NCBI GenBank assembly: GCA_963921825.1
Contig: OY997593.1
Coordinates: 53,242,039 to 53,306,038, forward strand
Direction of reading: 5' to 3'
DNA: 64,000 bases
Source: Erodium maritimum
Taxonomy: Eukaryota; Streptophyta; Magnoliopsida; Geraniales; Geraniaceae
The notes under the pieces are model-generated. The model was given only the letters and a program-made list of their open reading frames with translations, was not told where the DNA came from and searched no databases. Positions 23,682 through 35,391 of this stretch are shown in pieces. Numbering within the stretch: the first letter of the stretch is position 1; each line of letters opens with the position of its first letter. A program made the position numbers and the translations under genes.

Positions 23682-24876
23682 GGGCGAGAACCAAGAACCA
23701 TGAACAAATCTAGACGTGACATATAATTTCTTACATATTTTCAACAAAAAGACTTGCTTTTTATATTTAATTATTTAATAAATTTAACCGATCCAACAAA
23801 TTAAACAGAATTAACAAATTCTTGAACAACCTTTATCATCGTGGAACCGGTTGCTTCTCATTTCTCTCTGCCATATGTTATGAAATTAACAGACTAGGCT
23901 AAGCTAACCTCTCGGTGTAGATGCTTTTAATAGTTTAAATATCGATAAACAAAAAAAATTGGATTGTTTATTAGTTCGTTTACAAATCTAACGGTCAAAT
24001 ACATCTTGTCCATTTAAATATCGCTTGCTTGTCCAATCCGTCATGCTTGAATTTACTGGTTCAGAGCCGGTCACAATATTCAATCGAATAGTAATCAAAT
24101 AACGAGTTAAAACCCCTAGGAATTATGATGGGCATTGGATATAATACAAAGTAAACATTGCACATAAACACTTATGCACTAATCTAGTCGGTAACAACAG
24201 ATTTCATACTATATTTGAATTATAAGCTTCCAGTCAATGCTATAATAGTTTCCCTTAGTTTTGATATTTTTTGCAATATCTATTATTAGTAGATGCAGTT
24301 CATCTGGCTAAACTGTTTTTTTTCTTCTTCTTGTGCTGAAACCGAAGCTTTTGTAGCGCAACTCATGTGACGTAAAATAGAAACTGATATTATGATACAA
24401 ATGTATTTTTGTGGAGTAGTATCTCTTACAATTGGTAACATTCAAATGATGACAAACAAAAGGAGATTCCATGTGAACCGCAGCAAAGTTGCATTGTATC
24501 AATGTTCTTTCCTTTTTCGTATATTGGTTGTACGGAATTTAAAAAAAAAATTGTACAAAATCGAATAGAAATAAGAAGAAACACGAAGGGGTGGTGGCAT
24601 TCGAAAATATTAATGTATAGAAATGTGGGAAACTGAGAATTTGATAATTGGAGGAATGGAAAAAGTGTAATTGAATTTGAAATATGTTTACGTTTGATAG
24701 CATCATCTCATGATTGTAATTTGTTGGTTTTTCCATTTGTATTGTAACCCAAAACACAAGCTGTGTTTGTGTACTCTGTCACCTTTTGTCCTCTTTCCAT
24801 TTTTTCCCTCTCCAAACAATGAAACGCTTCTCCATCTTCTCTCCCCTTTCATAACCATCTCTTTCTCATTCTCGTC

Positions 24877-24880
<4 letters not shown>
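23682..24880. other. Upstream region of the bHLH gene
   Basis: AT-rich DNA without a gene on either strand. From 24760 to 24875 it is strongly CT-rich, as plant core promoters and leaders often are. The promoter of the next gene should lie in the right-hand part. Confidence 0.4.

Positions 24881-24916
<36 letters not shown>
24881..24916. repeat. TA microsatellite at the bHLH promoter/leader
   Basis: 18 TA units in a row, about 70 bp before the ATG. Its length could vary between individuals and it overlaps the place where a TATA box or leader would be. Confidence 0.9.
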
Positions 24917-24924
<8 letters not shown>

Positions 24925-24983
24925 GAACCTAATAAGAAGAAGAAGCAACAACAACATCAGGTTTTGGGCATCGAAAGAAAGAG

Positions 24984-27720
24984 ATGAAAAACCCAATTGA
25001 GGACAAGTCGATTATAGGCTCCAACAGCCCAACCATGGTGACTGGCGGCGACGAGAAGAGATCGGGTGTGGTGATGGGGCAGAAGCGAAACAGGAGTAAG
25101 GCCAAACCTGCCGGCGAGTCATCGGAGCATGACATCCATATCTGGACGGAAAGAGAAAGGAGGAAGAAGATGCGGAACATGTTTGCTGGTCTCCATAGTC
25201 TGCTTCCTCAACTTCCCGCTAAGGTCATCTTTATTTACACACTCAACCTTGATCAATGTTTTTTTTATTATTTAAAACATATATATGTGTTTATATATAT
25301 CGAGATGGTTGATGTGGTTGGATCCCAAGAGACATGGTCACGTTTCTAGTTTTTTCTATATTCTTTTTGTTAGGTTTTGTGTGTCCTTTTTGGGCCAAAT
25401 AATTGTACTTTGTTATAGATTGGTGTGCGTCGGTTGTACGCTTGTGTGGACCAGTGTTACTTTTGTGTGCTCGTTACGTGGCACTCGGGGCCGGCCCCAC
25501 GTGTTCGGAGGCCTTAGGCGACTTCTTTGAAAAAGGCCTAAAACGACATAATTAAAGATATAATTTTTTTTACACCCATCGAGGATATTTAGTTTCTGAA
25601 AATACTTTTTTATCGGTTAGGGATTATCATGGATTCTGTTAATTTTTTCCAAAATATCGATGATAAGTTATTGGATTTATAGAACAATTTAATAGAACAT
25701 GTGGGTTTTTGATGAATAATGAAAAGTGATAGTGTTCTTATAATCCCCCACCTTATACATGTTTTTGAAAACCAAAACTCATTTAGATGCTTTAATAAAA
25801 TTGCGCTTTGAAAATTATTGTTTATTTTTCGTCATAAAGTTATAAGAATTCTTTTATGATAAATAAAAATATTTATTTCAAAATATTATAGAAAAAATAA
25901 TACGTACCAAAATATTTTTAATATCGCATTCGGAGCTTATAGACATATATATATATATATTTTATATTTTTAATATATTTATAAGATCAAAATATATTAA
26001 AGAGTTGGCAGATGATTTAGGAAACTTATTAGAGTTCAAGAGATAATTTCTTACCTAAGATAAAATTTTAAATTATAAAAACATTAAAATATAACTAGTA
26101 ATTCAGCACACATAATTTTTTTAATAAAATAAATATAAACAGAAACTTTAATAAAATAATTTGGCCTTTCCAAAATAAGTGGCCTTAGGCGGTTGCCTTT
26201 CTTGCCAAGTGAGGGCCGACTTTGGTGGCACTTATGGTGTGCATTTTTTTTCACTTTTAGCCTACATAGGGATGGCGAAAAAACCCGAACCCGATGGGTA
26301 CCCGACGTACCCTACCCGATCGGGTAGGGTATTGACCAGGTAATTTTTTAACCGGGTAGGGTATTACCCGTTGATCGGGTACATTGACCGGGTACGGGTA
26401 GGGTACGGGTTTGGCCTGACCCGCCCCGAACCCTACCCGATCTTATATGTATATATAAATAAATAAATTCACAATTATAAACCTAATAATAAGTCAATTA
26501 CAATTAAAAAGTTGTACGGTCATAACTCATACATCCATAATACCATACAATTCATTTAGATTTATTGATCAGCGAAAAGAAAAAATTTGAAAAGGATTAC
26601 TTTTACTTAATTGCTACTTGATTTTAGGATTGTTGTATGTTAAGACTTGTGATGTGGAAATATTTCTTAAGTTTCATATTTTTGGCTACTTAAATTTAAA
26701 TGGAATGGTTACTTGGTTTCCAATTTTTTTGTCTTACAATCCACGTATCATATGAACAAGTCGGGTAGGGTAATACCTGACCCAAATGGGTAGAGATCGG
26801 GTAGGGTATTGACTGGGTATTGACCGGGTATGGGTAGGGTACGGGTATCGCAAAAACCGACCCATACCCTACCCATTGCCATACCTACCTACACTGTATA
26901 ATTGCACGTTCTGGACGCTTTTTGTTGCGTTGTAGATTTTGATTAGGGGTAGGTAATAATATGGTCTAGCTTGTTTGGAGTCTGTAATATACACCGCTGT
27001 GTTTGTACGATCAACGATTGTAAGTTGTGAAAGATCGTTTGTATGTATTCACCAAGTGATATATAAAATCCAACAATACTCATTTCATATAAAACCAAAT
27101 ATGCAGGTAGACAAGTCCACCATTGTTGATGAAGCAGTAAGCTACATAAAAACCCTTGAGCAGACGCTCCAAGCCCTCCAGAAACAGAAGATGGAAAGGG
27201 TTGGTATAATTGATCAAGAAGAGTTGCTGATCAGCCCACAAGCACAATCGTCAACGGTGACAAGGGAGTCGTATATGGCTGATCATCAGGTGTACTCAAA
27301 CACCAGCTCCCCCACAAGTATGATCCCTCCGGCCACCTTCCAGACCTGGTTTTCCCCAAACCTGGTGCTGAGCATGGCCGGCGACGATGCCCACATCTGT
27401 GTTTGCACGCCTAAGAAGCCTGCTCTCTTCACCACCATCCTCTACATCCTCCACAAGCACAAGTTGGAACTTGTCACTGCTCACATTTCATCCGATCACT
27501 CTCGCTCCATGTACATGATCCATGCCCATGTAACTCCAAACTCATCTCTCATGCTGCTCTTCTAAAATAATAATAATAATACAGATTGACCGATCTAATT
27601 GAGTTCAATTTTTTGCAGGCAAGTGAAGCTTCGCATGACCAATTTCCGGGGGCATTCTCAGTGGAGGAAGTATTCAAGCTAGCAGTTGGAGAGATGAACC
27701 TCTGGCTCTTATCTTGTTAA
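24984..27720 (+). CDS. BHLH95: bHLH transcription factor, bHLH95/ZHOUPI (RGE1) type
   Basis: Exons 24984-25223, 27107-27529 and 27619-27720 (GT-AG, all phase 0) give 254 aa. The basic region and helix 1 span residues 52-78 ([16 protein letters not shown], with the H52-E56-R60 pattern of E/G-box binders); helix 2 is about 84-108 ([19 protein letters not shown]). An ACT-like domain fills the C-terminal half (about 145-254). [16 protein letters not shown] is close to Arabidopsis bHLH95, which acts in the endosperm, drives its breakdown with ICE1 and helps form the embryo cuticle. That role here is inferred. If the second intron is not spliced, the frame ends at 27565 and loses the C terminus. 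Intron 1 is 1.9 kb and holds two transposons. A paralogue of other function is possible. Confidence 0.85.
25486..26224. mobile_element. hAT-like non-autonomous transposon in bHLH intron 1
   Basis: Perfect 8-bp duplications GTGGCACT (25478-25485 and 26225-26232) enclose 739 bp. The ends are CGGGGCCGGCCCC and, reverse-complemented, CAAAGTCGGCCCT. An inner motif GGCCTTAGGCG appears near both ends. The interior is very AT-rich and non-coding. The 8-bp duplication is what hAT enzymes produce. Confidence 0.8.
26267..26887. mobile_element. GGGTA-rich DNA transposon in bHLH intron 1
   Basis: 621 bp beginning TAGGGATGGCG and ending TTGCCATACCTA. Both ends are packed with ACCCGACCC/GGGTAGGGT motifs that can fold on each other. 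CCTACA flanks both sides, so the duplication is at least 6 bp. The same family, in the opposite orientation, forms the outer parts of 33217-37692. No coding capacity. The ends resemble hAT termini, but the other copy has a 9-bp duplication, so the superfamily is open. Confidence 0.75.
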
Positions 27721-28016
27721 TTCATAGACTAATATACAGTAAGCTCCAAGATAGTGCATAAATTACATGGGAAGGAATAGAAATGTTGCAGTCATACATA
27801 TAAGCACCCATGATTATGAATGCAACTCTCACAGATGGAAGCTCCGTTTGAATTGAATTCTCTTGCATGTGCGATTCCAGTTCAATTACATTCGATTTCA
27901 TTAATTAAAGACTTTTACTCATCGATGGAGACTACCATATATTCTATGTATATGTGTGTGTTTCAAGGTGTTGTCTTGATGGACATTAAAATAGTTCAAC
28001 CAAAAACTTTATAGTT

Positions 28017-28709
28017 TGCACCTCAATTTGCAGAGATTACAGGCTTCATTTCTGGACAAAGTTTGGGCCAGCAGGGCTCAAGCCCATTGTTAAGTGGAAA
28101 TGGGCCTGTAAATGTTGGCCATTCTTTTGGGCCTTTGTTTGTCCAAACAGAAATGAAATCTGGGCCTGAGGACGGTGGGCTTGCGTCAAGCCATGCAGTT
28201 TTTGTCCGCCCTCTTGCATCGTGTTCTGATTTGGTGAAGAATGTTCTCCCCAAGTCAGACTCTCGGGTTTCACCGACTCTCTCCCTTTTGTCACGTTTCG
28301 ATCAAGACTTTCCGGTGTGGTCTCCTGAAACAATACAAAAGGTTAAAGGGAAAAGAAAGAAGAAACCTCACCAGCCTTTTCGAGTGACGACTCGCTCACT
28401 TTGTATGAGTGAATTCGAGAAGCTCGAGGCTCAACGTAAAAACGAGGCTTGGAGACACTTTGTCACTACATGGACTTTGCTGCAGATAGAGTTCAAGGAC
28501 GATGTTCCTCCCTCTATCGATTAGTAAATCTTTGTTTTTGGCTGTTGATCCCCGCTCTTCGTTGTTTTTTTCGTTTTTTTAGGAAGATTCTCTTACCGTT
28601 TGTGGTAGAGTCTCTTTTGCAGGTATTTGGGATAGCTTTTTAGCGGTCCCTATGCATTGTAATTCTCTTTATTTCAAAGTCTATCAATAAATCATCATTT
28701 ATCAACAAA
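28017..28709 (+). mobile_element. 5'-truncated LINE-like retroposon
   Basis: A 15-bp duplication AAAAACTTTATAGTT (28002-28016 and 28710-28724) encloses 693 bp that end in a short A run after AATAAATCATC, the signature of target-primed reverse transcription. A frame open from 28063 to 28524 (basic, KGKRKKKP, no RT motif) ends at a stop and is followed by a T-rich 3' UTR. It could be the end of a LINE ORF1 or a retrocopied transcript. It lies about 300 bp past the bHLH stop codon. Confidence 0.75.
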
Positions 28710-28724
28710 AAAAACTTTATAGTT

Positions 28725-30299
28725 GCTCTTGTTGCTTACTGGCAATAGTTTCTTTTTAACAAATTAACCAATTCCAATAAAGAGTGGAAACAAGAATAGT
28801 TGGACTGCATCATGCAGCACACACTCTGACCAATTGGTGAAGAACGAGGTTTTGAAAAAGTTAATAGAAAGTCTTGTTCGTTGAACACCTAACAAACTTG
28901 AAGCGAACGCTTTCTAGTTTAACTAAAAGAAACCTATAGCTCGAACAATCAAGCCTAACGGGGACAAAAAAGATACATCCAAATTAATAAAATGGACAGT
29001 TAACTAGTAATCACTCCCAATTATAATATTACTATGTTCCTTCTCTTGAATCCAAAACAACGTATCCATGATACTAATAGTTTTCACTAGAAGAAAAATT
29101 ATAAAACGACGAGAACTTATTCTTTCTTTACTATGAATCATTTTCATTAGTCGGCAGTATTACTTTTGTGCTGTCGACCACTACAAAAGCCCATGTCTTG
29201 CTCAAAACTTCAATACCGATTAGACGGATGCTTGAAGAATGAGGATGACTATGAGTCAAATTCCTCTTTTACGTATATCAGGACACGGTCATCAAAAAAT
29301 ATAGTAAACGGTTAAGTGTCGATCGAACCCACAGAGAATATAGGTATCATTAGTATTTCACTAAAACCAGGGGACATGGGTTGTCACTTTCGCATCCTCG
29401 AAAGAGAAACTAAAGTTCACAAACGTAAACCTTTGATTTAAGTTTAGATAAAAAGAAAATATGTACACGCGATCACCTAAGACATTAGCTATTGGTTCAC
29501 ACAAAGAGTCGGTCACGGGTACAAGTAAACACGAATTCCAATTAACGTATGATATGGTTAATGGTGGGTAAAAACAATAGATGTTTTTTTTATGGTCTTA
29601 GAACACTTAAGTTCCTATGCATGCGGTATCATGAAATCAACCACATGCTAGTCACGGGGAGAGGGAACAAGACCATTGTTCGGACCGATATGCGTACCAA
29701 CAATCATCGGAAAAAGAATAATGATAGGGTGTAGGTCTATCATCTTGAGCAAAGCTCGACCAATCCTCGAACAAGAGATAACAACAACGATTTCATGTCA
29801 CTCTCGCTACCAACCTCCACAAGTAGAGATAGCTACACCACTCTTCGAATATACTTAACTACACCTAGTTCAACATCCTAACGACCGAAATGCATTGATC
29901 GTCAAGGAGAACTAAATAAAGCAATGAATATCGAAGCTCTGGTAATACACAAGCATAAGTAAGACTCTAAATCAAAGGAGATGCTAAAGTTCTCATTCTA
30001 CTCATCGTAACCAATCAAGCATTGGAGCTATATACATGGTGATCGAAATATCACAACATATTTTGACGACTAAGAGCAATCCGAGACTATAAGAGCTCGA
30101 AGAGTGGAACTGAGATGGGATCTCAGGTTTAGGGGGAGTCTCTGAATTAGATATGTCATTGTGTAATAGTAGCATATGGTTGATCTAGATGATCTGAGAA
30201 CTTGTATGTTGATTGATTACCTTATAATGAAAACCTTTCCATTGGCAAAATGCCCTTAGACGTAGGTGATGTTGCACCGAACTGAGTAACCAATCTTGT
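28725..30299. other. Intergenic DNA without recognisable genes
   Basis: Only short frames without motifs. Around 29300 there is a stretch (GTGTCGATCGAACCCACAG) of a kind common in decayed plant retroelements, but no termini or domains were found. Confidence 0.3.
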
Positions 30300-31045
30300 G
30301 TCTTTATGTGTGCTTGATTCTTCAATGTTTATTATTGCTTTCATGTTTCTGTTACAGCAAGTTGTCAGCTAAACAGTCACAACATCTAGATGGACATCTT
30401 TCCCTTGCACCTAAGCAAAATTTCAAGAGGCTTAGTCGAGCTCAAGAATACCCACCACAACACGGAATCAAGACCCGAGACATAATATTTCCACTACTTA
30501 ATCGAGACTCACAAACCTCACACTACTCAATTAACTCGATTAACGAGTTAACCCGCCGACGATCTAACAAGAGAGTTAGGCGAATCCGACCCCAAATCTC
30601 CACCGATTGAGAAGAGGAGCCGGAGAACACCTAAATAAGACAAGTAAATCAACGGGAAAGCATGGAAATGGTGAAGACGAACCATTAACCAGATCAACGA
30701 AAAAGCTTCTTACTCAGGCTCTTACCCAAATCGAGAACCAAGACCCGATAGCAGTAAAATACTCCACAGGACGAAGATGGGTGGTCCATGAGCACTAGGG
30801 ACGACTGGAACTACACAGGGATCTGACATCAGAACAAGATTGGAGAGGCGAAGCAGAACCTCTCACATCAGGGACGGAGTACCAAGTCCCCGGACACGAG
30901 GACAAGCTCCACGAAACGAAAAAGCTTCAACAAAGGTAGGAGCTTCGAAGAACCCAAGCTCTTCCCAAAACCACTGATCGGGTAGAGAGGACGGCGATCA
31001 AAAGAAGAGGCACCAAAGCTACCAGAACCTCAATAGACGGTGAAC

Positions 31046-31091
<46 letters not shown>

Positions 31092-31260
31092 AAGAAGGAG
31101 GAAGCATGGCCTCTTCCGACAACTATCGAAGCGGAGCTCTGACCGACACCAACAGAGAAAGCAGGGGGTGACTGTGTCTGAAACTAGGGTTAAGAGAAAA
31201 CGGATGAGCTTTTTTCTAGAGAGAAAAGGGATTATTTATTACTTTTGGATTGCGTTTGCT
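30300..31260 (-). other. GC-richer segment resembling a leader or retroposon 5' region
   Basis: On the minus strand it starts with a telo-box-like TAACCCTAGTTTC (near 31185), passes a CT microsatellite and continues as G/T-rich sequence like the leader of the retroposon at 35392. No long frame with a known motif. It may be the 5' part of a LINE-like element or the leader of an unrecognised gene. Confidence 0.3.
31049..31089. repeat. AG/CT microsatellite
   Basis: About 20 AG units without interruption. Confidence 0.95.
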
Positions 31261-32630
31261 GCTTATAGTTAAATGCTCCACTATATGGTTATATTCCAAC
31301 AAATTCTACGGTAAATGAACACAAAAACCCTTGGTTTAAACTTTGAACCGTTTGACTGTGTGAGTCGTTCCGAGCTCATATTTTGTGACTAGATGCCCCA
31401 ATTCTCCCCATTGCCATCCCTCTAGACTCTAGTTAGTTATGTACCGTTTGTATCCTGTGGAAAATATGCTACACGGTGACTGAGATAATGAGTGTTGTAG
31501 GCCTTATAGAGCTGAGGGTTGAAGGGCCTATTGGCGAGGCAAAAGGCCAAGGCTGAATGGGCCTTGCTTTAACTAGTTTGTAAGAGTTGTTGGCTGGGGA
31601 CAATATGGACCTGAGTGAGTAACAGCTTGGTTGCTCCTCTTTATTGCTTCCTCATAACATGTCTGAGAAGAGGACATGATTTGGCCTCTTCTGTCTTCGT
31701 TGTTTTGAATGGACAAAATCTATGGTGTTGTTGATGAAACCATGTGATGCTGTTGGCCATCAATCACATATCAGTCAAAATGTATCATTTTTTACTTTAT
31801 TGCATTGTGCTTCATGGATGATTTCCTTCGCGATTTGGACAGGCAAAACATGAAACACTATACATGTACAGTCACCACAATTATTTTATCTCTACGACTT
31901 GGAACTCATCATATAATTTGAAACTTGGGTGGGAATTGTATAGCTGTCCTATATTTTTTAGAGCTCCGCTTCAAGATCTTGTTGAAATGGTTAACAATGC
32001 TGATTTTATTAATTATTTATAATTTAATCAGAATGAAATATGTTTCTTTAGAAATCAAAGAGATTCAGTTTTATCAATTATTTTCATGACCATAATAAAT
32101 TATTATATTTTACCTCTAATTTCTGTTGATAAAATGAATAAATTATTATTTTAATATAAATGAATATTCCTTTTCTTACACCAAAAGGAAGAGCAGACAA
32201 GGCAAGTGTAGATTCAGAGCAAAAATCTTGGGATTACTCAGGTGGGCTATGGCGCGAGATGCGTAGCCGTGCATCTATTAATGAGCTATACTGGTGGCCC
32301 AAACAGTCTCTTTCATGATAAAGAGGAAATGAATTTTTAATTTACGTATTGCGCAGCAAAGTGCTATTATATTTATAACTTGTAATCATGAGTAGGCCAA
32401 TAATTCTATTGAGGTCACTTATATTCTCTAGAATATGATTACGAGTTTGGTTCTTTGCCATCACTTTCTAAACAAATACAAAGCCGCCCAATTATACTAT
32501 GCTACTCAATAACAGACCCAAAGCACTATGAACTATGTTTTTCTTTTTGCGATTCTTTATCTTTCGAAAATTCTTGAATTATGGTGGTGCAAAAATGTTG
32601 TTTTTTCAGAATAAGGTACAACTTTTATAA
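31261..32630. other. AT-rich intergenic DNA
   Basis: No frames, motifs or repeats that could be assigned. Confidence 0.35.
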
Positions 32631-33602
32631 AACCAAATTGTTTTACTTTATGAGGTTCTCTCTCTAAGACGAACTCTAACGACATCATCGTCTCGTAGGA
32701 GCCGCCGCCACATGTGGCCTCTTACGATGCCGGTGGGAGCTTATCCTCTACAATCATCGGGAACTTATCTCCATCTATCACAGTATACCGCCATCAAACA
32801 CCATCTCGAGGCTCACACCTTTCCTCTTCCCTCTACACCCTCCTCTCCACCTCGTCGGCCTGAAGCTTCTACAAATCAACACCGATCGTTTGCTAGCCCT
32901 TTCCCTTGTAGCTCCGCGTGTCATCGGTCTCGTCCCCTCATCCTCGGGACAACTGTGACTCTGCCTGAAGAAACCAGATCTGCTCCGATAGATCTGGTCT
33001 TGGCTCCCTCTGGCCGGACTCCACCGAGAAGGAAAGGCCCCCATCCTTTAGAGTGCTCGCCGACCCCGTTCACGGCGGTTGGTTTTGTAGAGATTCTCAC
33101 CGATAGGGTCTCGCCGGAAAATGCCCCGTTCCGACCTCCTCAAGGAGCGTCGGGCTGGACATCGTCGGTTGGTATCTCGTCAACTCCATCTCTGCTCTTG
33201 TTTCTCCTGACAGTGCTAGGGATGACAATGGGTAGGGTATGAGTCGGGTTTTGTGATACCCGTACCCTACCCGCTTTTAATACCCAATACCCATACCCCA
33301 CCCATACTCGATTAATACCCGGTCAATACCCTACCCGATCTCTACCCTTTTGGATCGGGTATTACCCTACCCGACTTGTTCATATGACATGTGGATTATA
33401 AGACAAAAAAATTAAGATCTAAGTAACCATTTTATATAAAGTTAAGTAGTATAAAATATGAAACTATAGAAAAAATTCACGTCTCAATTATCAACATACA
33501 ACAATCCTAAAATCAAGTAACAACCAAGTAAAAGTAATCCCTTCAAGTTTGTTTTTTTGATGATCAATTAACCCGAATGAATTGTGTGGTATTATGGGCT
33601 TA

Positions 33603-35251
33603 TTTTTTTTATAAGCTCAAAAATTTATTAATAAGACTGATTTCCAAAAAAGAAATCAGAATGCCCTGGTTCAAGGAGAAGCGGGATGAAAAGCAACAAT
33701 AACAGAGGAACTCCACCACGGGGAGCCAAAAGGCCTAGCCTTTTCGAAAAAGAAAACAAAAAACAAAACCAAAAAAGAAAAACCCCGCAAAGCCTCGCCT
33801 CCCGAAATCAACGACTAGTCGTCGCGTTTTTCTTCTTGGCAGCCAACTCACGAATTATAGTCCATGCGTCGGTTCCCTGTGGCAAAGCTGCAACTTGAGA
33901 ATTTCCATTACGGCCTTGCTCAATCTGTTTTTCAATGTCGACGGGACGAACATACCTTTCTCTATCCGAAATCTTCATAGTAAAAAACTTCGATAAATGC
34001 TTAGGGGGCGGCTCACCCGCTTCGAAGTGACGAGGGCATCCTTCCACGGAGATGCCACCTGCTGTAATGATTGACCCGCTCCAACAACAACAGGTTCAAT
34101 CGAAACTGGAGAAACAAACGGGGTCACCACCTGCTGAGGAGGTGGGCCTCCAGCCGCACCATCCTAGACTAATATCTGATGCGAAATGGGGTGGGCTTGA
34201 ATGACAAGCCCACTTGACCCCAAAACAGTAAGCCCAGAAGTTTGTTCAGGTCCAACGAGTTGACCATCACCAACCGTACAATCTGCAGCGCGATCCCTTG
34301 TCACGCCGCCAACATAGGAGTCAACCATCGTGATTTCAGGAGACGATATAGCAACAGCAAGATCGCAACTGGCAGGATTGATCGCCAAAGGATTTGCATC
34401 CGTTTGAATCTCCGTTTGAATCATGGAAAAAGCACCGACGTCAACAACCATGGGAGCACCGACGTCGGCAACCAGTTCCGACGATTCGCCGGACCAATCT
34501 CCCCCTTTCGCGGTAACCACAGGAGAACTGAGAACATCAACAGTGTCTACCTCCTCTGAAACGCTTTCAACCAACCCACATATACTCTGTTTCTGCAACC
34601 CAGAAACAGAGGTACAAAAACGGTTTGATTGCAGCTTCAATTCCGCCCGGCGAGTACCACAATCATTCCGGCGATGCCAAGCTGTGGCTACAAATAAAAT
34701 GTAGCCGTCGATCTTAAACCCGTTCAAAACCTCGATCGCCTTCATCGCTGCATCCTTTGAATCGAAACGAACAAAACCGAAATAACGGTTGCTTCGGCTT
34801 GGGCGTTTGGGAACGCTAACGGATACAATCTTACCAAAAGGACTGAACGCATTTCGAGTCCAGTCTTCCGATGATTCGAACGGCAAGCCATTCACAAAAA
34901 CCTCGTTTTCTTGTTCAACGAACTTGCCGGTCTTCACTGTCCGATGCCGCCGGCCAAACTTTGATGCTGTCGGATGCACAACCGAGCCCCTCAGCGATTC
35001 CGCATCAACCCGGAGAACTTCAGCTGTAGGTGCTGCAACATTAGAAGTAGAAGGTGCTGGAACCGAAACGAGAACTGTCTCGGCTTCACGCTTCGTATCC
35101 TCTTTCAACCCCTTTCGGATCTTACCCCCAGAGTCCCTTGCTAGCACGACGGGATTGGCTACGACCGGATCAGCTCGAGCTCGAGAAGTCAACCCAGATC
35201 CAATAACCCCCTGTTTACGTTTCCTCTTGCGAAACTGAAGCTTGCCTCTAC
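33603..35251 (-). mobile_element. LINE-like retroposon with RRM-type ORF1 and no RT (copy A)
   Basis: A 16-bp duplication TGGTATTATGRGCTTA (33587-33602 and 35252-35267, one mismatch) encloses 1649 bp. A run of 8 T at the left end is the poly(A) of a minus-strand insertion, preceded by GAGCTTAT. The left-hand 560 bp are 3' UTR or decayed coding sequence. Only an ORF1-like gene is present; no endonuclease or reverse transcriptase segment is visible. The 5' end is cut inside ORF1. Confidence 0.82.
34164..35251 (-). CDS. ORF1-like protein with RRM domain (retroposon A, 5'-truncated)
   Basis: On the minus strand the frame is open from the retroposon's 5' boundary (35251) to a stop at 34164; the first ATG is at 35192 (342 codons). 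The N terminus is very basic (LQFRKRKRKQ). An RNA-recognition motif follows, with RNP2-like VFVNGL, then PFESSEDWTRNAFSPFGK, RNP1-like RYFGFVRF and LNGFKIDGYILFVATAW. RRM-type ORF1 proteins that bind LINE RNA are known in some plant LINEs (for example the BNR family of beet). After the stop a shifted frame has ASPWKDAL, like SPWKDVL in copy B, so the original protein was longer. Probably not expressed. Confidence 0.7.
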
Positions 35252-35391
35252 TGGTATTATGAGCTTATGAGTTATGACCGTACACTTTTTTAATTGTAAT
35301 TGACTTATTATTAGGTTTATTATTATGAACTTATTTATGTATATAATATAAATAAATAAATATATGTGTGTGTTATAAGATTAGGTCGGGT

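Noticed and set aside
24703-24996. Minus-strand gene overlapping the bHLH start
   Set aside because: It is a run through the TA microsatellite and the antisense of exon 1.
28063-28524. Intact host gene of 153 codons
   Set aside because: It is enclosed by a 15-bp duplication and a poly(A) end, so it is part of a retroposed insertion.
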